Below, piece after piece: positions 34,101 to 44,139 of a DNA stretch of 64,000 bases; within the stretch, counting starts at the first letter, position 1, and every line of letters begins with the position of its first letter. The DNA lies in assembly GCA_035048495.1 (NCBI GenBank), contig CM068544.1:44231893-44295892 (forward strand), written 5' to 3'. Both the position numbers and the translations under genes were made by a program. This stretch comes from Euptelea pleiosperma. Its lineage: Eukaryota; Streptophyta; Magnoliopsida; Ranunculales; Eupteleaceae. The notes under the pieces were generated by a model that was not told the DNA's origin, did not search any database, and was given only the letters and a program-made list of their open reading frames with translations.

Positions 34101-34995
34101 TCGAATACAAAGTCCTAAGCCGGGAGTTACAAACCGGAAGGCCGGGATGATCTAAAATTCTAAGTCATGCGACTGGAATTGAGGAGAATCACGTCGATTA
34201 CAAAGTCCTAAGCCGGGAGTTACAAACCGGAAGGCCGGGATGATCTAAAATTCCAAGTCATGCGACTGGAATTGAAGAGAATCACGTCGAATACAAAGTC
34301 CTAAGCCGGGAGTTACAAACCGGAAGGCCGGGATGATCTAAAAATCCAAGTCATGCGACTGGAATTGAAGAGAATCACGTCGAATACAAAGTCCTAAGCC
34401 GGGAGTTACAAACCGGAAGGCCGGGATGATCTAAAATTCCAAGTCATGCGACTGGAATTGAAGAGAATCACGTCGAATACAAAGTCCTAAGCCGGGAGTT
34501 ACAAACCGGAAGGCCGGGATGATCTAAAATTCTAAGTCATGCGACTGGAATTGAAGAGAATCACGTCGAATACAAAGTCCTAAGCCGGGAGTTACAAACC
34601 GGAAGGCCGGGATGATCTAAAATTCTAAGTCATGCGACTGGAATTGGAGAGAATCACGTCGAATATAAAGTCCTAAGCCGGGAGTTACAAACCGGAAGGC
34701 CGGGATGATCTAAAATTCTAAGTCATGCGACTGGAATTGAGGAGAATCACGTCGATTATAAAGTCCTAAGCCGGGAGTTACAAACCGGAAGGCCGGGATG
34801 ATCTAAAATTCTAAGTCATGCGACTGGAATTGAGGAGAATCACGTCGATTACAAAGTCCTAGCCGGGATCCTTGGATTCCTATCAATCTTGGCTTCTTGC
34901 CTTGATAAGAGTCCAAGTATACAAACCGGAAGGCCGGGATGATCTAAAGATTCTTAGTCATGCGACTAGAATTAATGAGATTCTCGTCATTTATA
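34101..34995 (+). repeat. 93-bp tandem repeat array between pol and the antisense gene
   Basis: The start TCGA(A/T)TACAAAGTCC recurs at 34101, 34194, 34287, 34380, 34473, 34566, 34659, 34752 and 34845, always 93 bp apart. That gives eight full copies and a ninth degenerate one with extra sequence. Each unit holds AAGCCGGGAGTTAC, AAACCGGAAGGCCGGGATGATC and CATGCGACTGGAATTG. Copies differ by only a few bases. Although 93 is a multiple of three, no long frame stays open, so it is not coding. Sequence 34064-34100 is pol 3' flank; 34996-35212 is AT-rich with no signal recognised. Confidence 0.97.
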
Positions 34996-35212
34996 AAATC
35001 CAAGTGAGAGTAATTGACCATGAAATCCTAGCCGGGATAATACAAGTTGATTCCCGACAAACCTATATTCCTGACTAGGATTATTGAATTTTAACACATT
35101 GAATTCATATTTTTAAGTATTCAGTTCATACAATAACAGAAAAGTATTCTATTATATTAAAAAGCCTTAAACGGCATTTACAATTGTAAACCCAAGGGGT
35201 TAGTTACAAAAA

Positions 35213-35897
35213 TCAGGGAAGTGTCACATCCTGCCCGCCGACCGGCTGAGTGACAAGATTTACTGTGACATCCCCTCCTGGAGTCACCATGTCTGTCTGA
35301 GAAGAGACTGGAACAACTTCAGGTGCCGGGATGGTTGGAGATGGTTCTCGGGTAACTTCTGTTGAAATTATTGTCCCGACAAGTGGTTCAGGCTGAACTA
35401 TATTGTCAACAGGATCTTCATCTCCTTCTTCTTCCATCATAGCTTCACATTTGGCGAAGCCTTCCCGGTATCCCTTGTCGTAAGATTCTTGTTGAAGGGC
35501 ATCAGATGCCTGTTTGGTTTCATCCCTCTCAACGGTCATCTTTTCCAGATCTTTTTGCAGGCGACTGGCTCCCTCCTTGAATTTTGCATACTCCGCCTTG
35601 ACTTTAATCAAGTTATCTTCAGCTTTTTTCTTTGAAGCAAGAGCTTCAAGAGCCAATTTTCTCTCCATTTCAGCCTTGGTCTTTGAAACTTCGGCAGAGA
35701 GAGTGGCTGCCTGAATTTGCTCCTCGGCCAGTTGAAGTTTAGCTTCAGATGCACTTGATTTTTCGACAAGGGCAGTATAATTTTGGAGGAGATCACCAAG
35801 ATAATCCCTCAGACCTACGTAGGCATGGATGCTCTGCAGACAGAAGGAACTGTTAGAATATATTGGAAGAATTCATCAGAGAAAGCAGTACAACAAA

Positions 35898-35946
<49 letters not shown>

Positions 35947-37884
35947 TTCTTACCTCCAGGAGGGAACGACTGAGAACTTCACAGGGAACTTTTGGGGAAG
36001 GCATGTCAATATAACGCAACCTGTCCCGTGGAAGACAGATTCGTTCGATCAACGTCGCAGCCACCCCAGCGTCAGCAATGGAGCTTTGCTCCGAGATGGG
36101 CTGCCCATTAGGCAAGCAACCAGCATTCATGATGTATGGTTCTACGCCATCGAAATCCCGTAGACCTGCAATGGGGTTATCTTGTCGCCACAATTCTTTC
36201 AGTGTAACCCATGTATCAATTAAATCAAATACTGTACCAGACGGGAATGAAGGAGAACGAATGTGCTCACCAATTGAATGACTGGGCCCGGCAGTGTCTG
36301 TTGGACGAGAGGTTGATGGAGGGGTAGATATTGGTTGAAGCTCTGGAGACGAAAGGAATCCAGGAGGAGATCGCATAGTGGCGATCGAAGGAGAAGCAGA
36401 AGGTATGGCAGCTACCGCAGGAGAATCTGGGGCCTCGGAAGGTTGAGTTGATGAGGAACCACCAGCCACCGCAGTAGTTACGATACCCTCCCGAGTCAGT
36501 GATGCCTCTAATTCAGGAGCTAGTCCCTTCACCAGTTTTCTTTTCTTCCTTGGCACTAAAGTTGGGACAGCAAAGGTATCCTTCCTCATCTCGGCCATTC
36601 TACCCTCCATCTGCATAGGAGGTAACAGGTTAGATGATCACATAAGAATATGAGTTAGACATCAGCTATAGAAGAATATACCTCTGCCTCTTCCAACCGG
36701 ACAAGTTCCCGGGCAAAATCATTCAGAGGTTCTTGTCGACCATCTGGATGTCTGAAGAATTCGGCCACGGGGTAAGGAGCAGCCGTGACCCGACTTGTTG
36801 GGGGATTTACATGGGCTGGCGTGCTATGAGTTTGGCGAGGTCTCTTTATTAAGGGGATGTCGGGACTTATATCCTCCTCTTCCCGAGACACTTCATCCCT
36901 TACAGTAATCTCCACAGCAGGACGCTTACGCGAATAGTCGGGAGCCGTTATCCGCAGGTCCCGTGAGATGACAGGAGTGGGAGCTGAGGATCTTTTATTT
37001 TTGTCAATTAGCCCCGCCAGGGACCATTGCTTTACTACCTTGGGGATTTTCCTCAAGATATATTTGACCTTGTCCTCTATATCCTGAGGATATTTCCAGG
37101 GACGTCTGATATAGTCTACAGCAGAGAAGAGAGGAAATTGATCAATAGACTGATTAACTGAATCTAAAGGAGATTGACGGGATATAAAGAGGAGCTTACC
37201 CGACAAGTTAAAGCTTGTGCGGACTCTATGGCTGCTGGAGCTCCCCTCCACACGCTCGTCAAATTCCCAAGATCCAGTCACCAGCAGAGGATCAGAGTGC
37301 CATCCCTTATGACTATCGGGCAGGCTCTCAACTATCTTCTGATTTTTATTCCGGGCAGCTACCGACCAGAACATATCGGTATCGAAGGAGTCTGGGCATC
37401 TCCTCAAAATGTACAGATAATCGATCTCGGAGAGACCAATCTGGTATTTACTCGTAGAGTTGAAATACTCTATCCTATTCATCAGACGCCAGAAATTTCC
37501 GTGCATCTGGCCGGGAGCCCGGTCGTAGAACCAGAGGACTTCCCTCACTAAAGGAGTCAGAGGTAGGGTTAACCCGAACTTCAATTGAAGCCGAGTGATA
37601 CTTATCTCGCCAGGGTTGGTATTTTCCCCATGACGAGAACCGATATTAACAAAAACAGAAGAAGGAATGGCAAATTCTTTTCTCAAACCTACAATATAAG
37701 GGTCATTCCCATAAGTTGGGACCCTGACGATGACTTGAGGAATTATTGGTTCCTCCCTATATACATCTACTTCTCTATCCAACGAATCAGAGGATAATTG
37801 CTCCTCTACATCAACACTGGTTTCTACTGGTTCTCTGGGAACCATTTCTTCGGTATCTTCAAGAACCCTTTTACCCCTAGCCAT
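35213..37884 (-). CDS. Antisense extra gene of the Tat element, spliced, nuclear-type protein (PF04195-like region plus coiled coil)
   Basis: On the minus strand three long exons join in frame: 37884-36682, 36610-35954 and 35833-35213. The introns are GT-AG and phase 0: 36681-36611 (71 nt, GAG|GTATAT to ATGCAG) and 35953-35834 (120 nt, GAG|GTAAGA to CTGCAG). The product is about 826 residues from MARGKRV. Residues about 93-160 include LPLTPLVREVLWFYDRAPGQ, like the 'putative gypsy-type transposon' domain PF04195. PRKKRKL near 420 is a basic nuclear localisation signal. The last exon encodes a long coiled coil rich in Lys, Glu and Ala. Antisense genes of this kind are known in Tat elements such as Grande and Retand; their function is unknown. 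An upstream in-frame methionine at 38031 is less likely because it adds a hydrophobic stretch. Confidence 0.85.
35900..35942. repeat. Homopolymer of 43 A inside the second intron of the antisense gene
   Basis: On the antisense strand this is a U-tract about ten bases after the 5' splice site. Plant introns are U-rich, so it is compatible with splicing. Its length is likely variable or uncertain in the assembly. Confidence 0.9.
37116..37199 (-). other. Possible optional in-frame intron (exitron) in antisense exon 1
   Basis: On the minus strand TCGG|GTAAGC starts and a pyrimidine-rich TTCTCTGCTGTAG|AC ends an 84-nt segment. Removal keeps the frame and loses 28 residues, joining FNLS to DYIRRPWKY. 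Retention also keeps the frame open, so both forms are possible. Confidence 0.5.
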
Positions 37885-38069
37885 TTGAAGAAGAAGATGA
37901 AGAAGAAAATGAAAGTATACGAGAGGGGATGGCAGATGAGAGAAAAGTACCGTTACAGTCTGGAAGCAGCGAACAGAGGAGCTACAGGTGAAGAACAGCT
38001 TGAGCTTGGAGCTTGAAGTATTGCAGAGCACGGACCAGGGCGAAGAAATGAAAGAAAGCGGTGAATAAA

Positions 38070-38078
38070 CCTTTTATA
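38070..38078 (-). promoter_or_regulatory. TATA box for the antisense transcript
   Basis: The minus strand reads TATAAAAGG here, about 190 bp upstream of the antisense ATG at 37884. It lies inside the element, just before the 3' LTR, so the antisense gene would not depend on the LTR promoter. No upstream ATG in the MARGKRV frame lies between the expected start near 38045 and 38031. Confidence 0.6.
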
Positions 38079-38389
38079 GGCAAAGATCTGGTTATATCAA
38101 ACCAGCAGTTTGGCTATATCAAATCTCGGGCGCCAAAACTCAAAAGATTGGTTACTCGACGGTTCGGTTACCTATTCCCTCGAATACTGTACCCATCAAT
38201 CATTCCATTCGACGACGTACATTGGGCAGCACGTTGCTACGGACACGTATCATGAATACAGCAAACAGTAAGCACAATATTAAATGCGGAGGAAAGTGAT
38301 CGATTGGTTATTTCATGATCCAACAGATATGAAACGTGGATGGCCAAGATCTTTTTCAGAAGATACGACGGTCAGTTATCGATCTTCTC

Positions 38390-38401
38390 AAAAAGGGGGG
38401 C
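38390..38401 (+). other. Polypurine tract of the Tat element
   Basis: AAAAAGGGGGG followed by CGA lies directly before the 3' LTR at 38404. This is the expected primer for plus-strand DNA synthesis. Confidence 0.85.
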
Positions 38402-38403
38402 GA

Positions 38404-39701
38404 TGTGGGTGCCGTATTTTCCAGCTAGTCAAAATTGGACACGTATCTCTGGCTTAGCACGTGCGGTTTCAAATACACGACGCGTGTTAGACGACAGCAC
38501 GCGAGAGTTAATGCGCTGGAATCATCATCAAGAGCAATAAACTGCCAATCGTGTCGCTCGATTTCCATTACTTGGAAATGCCACGTGTCAGGATTGTTTT
38601 ATCGACACATGGAAGTGATGCTGACAGAGAATATTAGCGTCTCAGCCTTTAATATGCCGGGAAGTATTCAATCTTGCCCGACATATTGATGAGTCTCATC
38701 CCACCGAGATCAAGTGGATAGACGGGATCTTCTACAATCTCATCCCGGGAACTCAAGGTTCTCCTCCCGGGAAAACTCAAGTATATCATCCCGGGAACTC
38801 CAAACATGTCATCCCGGGAACTCATCCTGGCAATTCAAGTATATCATCCCGGGAATTCCAAACATATCATCCCGGGAACTCATCCTGGCAATTCAAGTAT
38901 ATCATCCCGGGAATTCCAAACATGTCATCCCGGGAACTCATCCTGGCAACTCAAAGTATAGATTCCCGGGAACTCTGAACATCTCATCCCGGGACATCCT
39001 CCCGGCAAGGTCAAATTATTGGCTGGATGCATTTATCCCGACAAGGTCATCAGACTTGCTTGACGGGATCTATTTCAATATCATCCCGTCAAAGCCAGAT
39101 AATGTCAAATGACTTACGTGGCATGATCTCTTACATACGAGGTAAGTATTCCGAATACCATCGATTTCTTAACTAATGAATATTGGCCACGTAGCAGCTA
39201 GTTGAATTATCACGGATTCGACATCACCTTATCTGAACACCTGACACGGAGGATGCCACCTCAGTATTATTTCAGTTAGTTCAGGTATAACTGAATCAAG
39301 AAAGTCAAAGTTTAAACCGACAGATTCTGTTTTATAACAGAATCTATCTGAGTCATCATTGACTGATAATGACTAGACACGTGGAAGGTGAGTCACGCCA
39401 GTTCCAAGGCTATAAATACAAGACCTTCAGAACTGAGAAAAAGATCTTGCTCTCCAGATCCAGATAGCTTAAACTCTGAAATCTTTTACTATTTCCTAAA
39501 ACCTGTTACATTTCCCAAGCTGACTTGAGCGTCGGAGCCTTGTCAACAGGTACAACCAAATCTCATCTGGAGATCATCCTATCCTTCGCAGAGGAGAAAG
39601 CAGTTTCATCCTGGAGCATCAGAGTCGTCCGATCATCACCATAATCCGAATTGTCTGACCTAAAAGATTGTGTGGGTTAGATCAGATATTTTTCTCCCAC
39701 A
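38404..39701 (+). repeat. 3' LTR of the Tat element
   Basis: 1298 bp, the same length as the 5' LTR at an offset of 11,251. The only difference I find is T at 39652 against C at 28401, in a former CpG (TCGT to TTGT). Confidence 0.97.
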
Positions 39702-39975
39702 GGCTCCAACACCGATAACTCTGAATCTATTGGTGGAACTCGACTCCTTGTGCTCAATGAGAAGTATTTTCCAAGTTAATGTGCCAACCTGCATTTAGGT
39801 TTCACTTTATTTAGGTCACCTATCCATGAAATTGCTCATGGATAGGTGAGCTCCAAATCCTAAGGTGATATTCTCTTTTTTACCCGATCTGGTGTTTTGC
39901 ACTTTTCAACTTTCCTTTTGGTTGTACTCACTTAATTTTCTCTATATTAATATATACTTTTTTTCTTTAAAAAAA
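39702..39975 (+). pseudogene. 3' tail of the LINE interrupted by the Tat element
   Basis: The sequence continues the LINE fragment after the duplicated GGCTC. It has no coding content, and ends with ATTAATATATAC and an A-run at about 39969-39975. AGCTATTTCATG follows, resembling the AGCTACTTTTCA before the LINE at 26773, so it marks the LINE target duplication and the return to copia sequence. Confidence 0.65.
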
Positions 39976-40343
39976 GCTATTTCATGTGTTTGTCATCCAA
40001 TTTCACTTTGAAATCTATGGTCAGAAGTTAGAACTCCTGCTACCTCTAGAAAAATAACAAGATTTATATTGACAAAAATCAACAATAGAGTTGGCAAAGA
40101 ATCTGGTCTTCCATAATTGAAGCACACACATTAACACTCATTATCAATCTATCATAGAATTTATTGAAAAGAAGCAACTCGAACTCATCTATATATGCCA
40201 AGTCAAAAGAACAAATTGCAGATATCTTCACAAAGCCCCTCATGTTTGTTGTATTTTAAAACTGATAATGATGCGTTTTTGGTAGGAAAAACAAAGAACA
40301 ATGTTGGGATTTGAATCTTTAAAAAAATCAATTTACGGGAGAA
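39976..40343 (+). pseudogene. Copia RNase H C-terminal remnant
   Basis: In shifting frames the sequence matches KIYIDNKSxIxLAKN, the YHSIREFIEKKQLEL block and SKEQIADIFTKPL, the last conserved block of copia pol. It is followed by a GGGAGAA polypurine-like stretch at 40337-40343 directly before the 3' LTR. It completes the copia element cut at 26772. Confidence 0.75.
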
Positions 40344-40640
40344 TGTTAAAAAATAAACCTATTTTTATTCTTTTTTAATTTACTATGATATTTTGTAATT
40401 AAGATATTTTAGAATCTAGATATTTTGAGAAGAGTAGAGTGTGGAAGATGAAAGGTCAATTTCTAGAATAGCCTAGCTTAGTCTAGTTGTATTATAATGG
40501 AGAAGTCTAGAACTAGGTGGAACTATCTCATGTAGACTATATAGTTGTACTTTGGAATCGAGAGAGAATTGAAAAGAATTTAGTACTTCTTTCCTCTTCG
40601 TCTTCCACTCCAAAATTGTTAATATTTAGAATTCTCTTTG
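40344..40640 (+). repeat. 3' LTR of the nested copia element
   Basis: Starts TGTTAAAAAATAAACC after the polypurine-like stretch and aligns along its length with 19016-19313. The right end near 40640 is approximate. From 40641 to 41240 no gene or known repeat is recognised. Confidence 0.7.
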
Positions 40641-41239
40641 TAGCCAATACCCACATGGCTATTGTGTTAGTTTCATCCATCTAGTAAGACTTTTTGAGTC
40701 AAGAAATTAAACGTGTTAGTCATGATACAAATGAATACGTTTTCATTTTGCTAAAGACATCCAAAACCAACAACTTTCGATGTCTACATTAATTACTATC
40801 CACCTTCTTAATTAACATGTCCAAAGCCATTAACATCCACTTATATATGTACTTCTACTTGTGCATCTTGGAGCACATTAAGATAGTTCCTTAACGTAAC
40901 CTTAGTCATTTATGACTTCAAATTAATAACATGGATCAAAGAAACATATGGATGGACATGTAGGCGTTTCCTATGATAGTATGATCCCATAGATTCTTTG
41001 AAATCCAATGATACTTCTTTGTTAATCACATATTTTTGTTAGCTAAAGGAGCAAATAGCTATCTGTTCATCATGTTATCCCTCAGCCTAACAGAGAATGG
41101 TTATGAAGCACTCAAAATGAACTGCAAATGAAAAAAATGAGAGGGACCTCAATTATGATTCCCAAAGGTTGAATTTTGATTATGGTTCCCAAGGAAATTG
41201 AGTTTAATAAAAAATCCATGTTTCAATCATATTTCCTAA

Positions 41240-41535
41240 ATATAGTTATGCGAAATTGATTTATTAAATAGTTTGGGGTGTTCTGTACACTAACCCTTAG
41301 AGTGTTTATATAGAGAATTACAATGAGGAGAAAAAGAAAGATAATAAAGAATAATTATAAATAGACTAATTATAAACAATCTAACCTAATTAATACTTTC
41401 ACAATGGATATAGAAGAATTTCCTAATCTACAACACTTTCTCAGTGGGTGTAGAATACTTTATATTCTAGAATACTTTCCCAATGGGTGTTGAACACATT
41501 TCTTATTACCCCGTTCTCAAACTAAGGGGGATCTT
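41240..41535 (-). repeat. Copia-type LTR-like sequence (minus orientation)
   Basis: On the minus strand the order is ACACCCATTGGGAAAGT, a TTAGGTTAGATTG block, TATATAAAC (TATA-like), TTAGGGTTAGTGTACAG and AATAAATC, which looks like an LTR promoter and polyadenylation region. A purine stretch GAGAACGGGG precedes it on that strand. The same order appears at 44815-45080 on +. From 41536 to 42189 I see copia-like pol-end remnants at most, no gene. Confidence 0.5.
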
Positions 41536-42189
41536 GGAGCACTGTGAGTTTGACAAAATTTGTATGCACTAAAGTAGTGATCGCCTGAAAAGAATATTAT
41601 TGAATAACTAATTTTGATTACATGCTTGATTGTTCAATGTGTATTTCCTGTCGATAAGTATGTCTAATAAGCTCCACAAAATGAAATGGATGATAAGATG
41701 GACGAGAAAATAGCTCAACTCACAAAAGGTGAACTAAAGAACAATAAAAATACTTAAGGGAAATGAGGAAGAAGAGAGGGATGATGAGCAATTGGCTCTA
41801 TTTGAATAGGATGATCCCCTAAAAGGGACAATGGGCCTCATTAGGCAAAGACGTAGTGGGAGGTAAGCATGTTTTTGCTTCACAAGCTTGGTTTTTATAG
41901 TTCATCAAGCAAAGGAATGTGGGTCTCTTTTGAACCTCAAGGGCTTGGGCTTTTAAACGTCCTCAAGATATTATTTCTCAACCATGTTAGGATTTCTAAA
42001 ACCCAAAGGAAGAAGTAGCCTCAATAGATGTTTCGCAAGTTAGGACAAACCTTGTGCAAAAGTCGGATGAATGGCAAAGACGAGTACGTGTGACAATGGT
42101 ATGGTGGTAAGCAACAACGTCTGACAACATGAAAAAGGGGCATTTATGCATGAGAGATGATGATTTATGGTATCAAATTTGGTGATTTA

Positions 42190-43965
42190 GGAGTTCAACA
42201 ACCCTAAAAAGGGTTTATATAGAGAAACAATGATAAGAAATAGAAAGAAATAATTGATAAAATTAGAAGGAGACTATCTATATAACAAAACAAGGAAGTT
42301 GTCTCCCCACTTATACCCCCTCTTATCTATTTAGACAAAGAGGGGATGAGATCTTATCCCCCAAATAGATGGTGGATCTCAGCCATTCACACCCAATTTT
42401 GACAAACGTTTTGTTGGAGAGTGTCGTGGGCACTGGCCACCCACTATCTATATAACAAAACATGGAAGTTGCCTCCTCACTTATACCCCCTCTTATATGT
42501 TTCAACAAAGAAGGGCCAAGATTTTATCCCCAAAATAGACAGCGGATCTCAACCACTCACACCTGATTTTGGCAAATGCTTTGTTGGAGAGTACCGTGGG
42601 CACGGGCCACGCTCCATCTATATAACAAAACAGGACAGTTGTCTCCCCCTCTTATCCAACTTCATAAAGGATGGCCGAGATCTTATCACACCAAATGGAC
42701 GGTGGATCTCAGCCACTCACACCCAATTTTGACAAACGCTTTGTCGATGAGTGTCGTGGGCACGGATTACCTACTATCTATATAACAAAACAGGATGGTT
42801 GTCTCCCACTCTTATCCGGCTTCATAAAGGATGGCTGAGATTTATCACACCAAATGGACAGTAGATCTCAGCCACTCACACCCAATTTTGACAAATGCTT
42901 TGTCGATGAGTACCATGGGCACGGGTCACCTACTATTTACCTACATTTAAGGAATGAAATGGGTTGGATTTACATATAGCCCAAGGGTCAGGGTCAGGCT
43001 CAGGCTCAAGAACCCCACTTTTTATGCCTCGAGAGGTGTGTTACCGTTAAAACGGATTGAAACGGCCAGGGGCAAAAATGAAAAAAAATAGATTTTAACA
43101 GATTTTAATGATTTTAACGGAAAAAAGTGGTGTTGAAATTCAAAAAATAGAATTTAACGAAAATTTAACGATTTTCTTATATCCCTCTTATCTTATATGG
43201 CTTCAATAATGAGTGGCTGAGATCCACTATGCTTCATATCAATGGTTGAGATTAACTCCCATCCGATTTTGACACACACTTTGTCGGAAAGTGCCGCGGG
43301 CACGGGCCACCCACGCATATATCAAGACAACTCAGTTGTATTCTCTTATCTTATCCATCCATCTAATGTGGACGGTTAGATAAAGAGTGGTTGAGATCAA
43401 ATCCATCGATCTAATGTGGACGGTTAGATTTCAGCCACTCAATCCGCCTCAGTTGACCTCAATTTATTCAAAATTTAAATTTCAACTCCGTTATTTTTTG
43501 TTATTTATGTTATTTTCTCATTTCTCCCTCTGTGCGTTACAATCCGTTATAATGGAAAAACGGTAACACCCCAGTCTGTTATACCGTTTGAGTGCCGAAG
43601 GCACCCAATTTTTGTAAATGCTTTTGTCGGAGAGTGCCGTGGGCATGGGCTATTTACTATTCTATATAACAAAACACATTGATTGTCTCCCTACTTATAC
43701 CTCCTCTTATAAGCATCAGCAAAGAAGGGCCGAGATCTAATCCTCCCCCAGATGGATGGTGGATCTTCGCCACTCAACTGATTTTGGCAAATTCTTTGTC
43801 GAGGAGTGCCGATGGCATGGGGCACCCACTAGTTTCTAACAAATCAAACTCAATTAATACTTTCTCGATCAATATAGAACACTTTCCTATTCTAATACGC
43901 TTTCCCAATGGGCGTTAAACACTTGCTAATCTAGAATATTTTCCTTATTATACAAACTCAAATGC
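42190..43965 (-). repeat. Second copia-type LTR, split by the Helitron-like array
   Basis: The pieces 42190-42276 and 43833-43965 together follow the same order as 41240-41535: TTAGGGTTG, TATATAAACCC, the AATTATTTC block, then on the other side GATTTGTTAG, CCCATTGGGAAAG and TATTCTAGATTAG. The intervening 42277-43832 is foreign sequence. This LTR fragment therefore supplies the empty-site context for that insertion. Confidence 0.5.
42277..43832 (+). mobile_element. Helitron-like tandem array A (1556 bp) at an A|T target
   Basis: Units begin TCTATATAACAAAAC at 42277, 42447, 42617, 42777 and 43661, and the array ends CACCCACTAG at 43832. Before the end, CCGTGGGCACGG-type sequence can form a short hairpin. 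Together, 5' TC, a hairpin, 3' CTAG and insertion between host A (42276) and T (43833) without target duplication match Helitron ends. Short units are about 160-172 bp. Between 42947 and 43660 lies a longer unit with CGGTTAGATTTCAGCC and GTTATTTTTTGTTATTTATG segments. No Rep/helicase is present, so it is non-autonomous. Confidence 0.65.
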
Positions 43966-44139
43966 CTCATGGTGATCCCCTTTCAATTCATCCCCCACAT
44001 ATATGATAGAACTTATGTGGGACTTTCTCTATGATCTCCTTAATTGTTCATAGTTGCACATAGTGCTTAGCATTGTTTAGGTTGTATGAATTGGTTTTTG
44101 TTAAAGAAAATATAGTTGGTTCATTTTCTTTGGTTAAGA

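Larger units (their letters stand above)
27153..39701 (+). mobile_element. Full-length, very young Tat-lineage Ty3/gypsy LTR retrotransposon, 12,549 bp
   Basis: Two 1298-bp LTRs (27153-28450 and 38404-39701) begin TGTGGG and end CCCACA. They differ, as far as I can read them, at a single base. The 5-bp target duplication GGCTC sits at 27148-27152 and 39702-39706. A primer-binding site, an intact gag-protease ORF, a UAG, an intact pol with a second archaeal-type RNase H, a tandem repeat array, an antisense spliced gene and a polypurine tract lie between in that order. The dual RNase H, the CHHC Gag knuckle and the extra antisense gene are marks of the Tat lineage (Ogre, Retand and Grande relatives). 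Confidence 0.97.
19016..40640 (+). mobile_element. Decayed Ty1/copia retrotransposon split by at least three later insertions
   Basis: LTRs at 19016-19313 and 40344-40640 bracket copia coding pieces in the correct order: gag at 19414, protease and integrase parts at 20440-21165, RT parts at 24256-25007 and 25922-26772, and the RNase H end at 39976-40260. The foreign blocks are a minus-strand copia-like relic (about 21168-24255), a Mutator-like element (25017-25912), and a LINE fragment (26785-27152 plus 39702-39975) that itself holds the Tat element. Without these insertions the copia element would be roughly 5 kb. It has many stops and is inactive. Confidence 0.8.

Noticed and set aside
34101..34995. 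CRISPR-like array
   Set aside because: Units are contiguous 93-bp tandem repeats without spacers, inside a plant retrotransposon.
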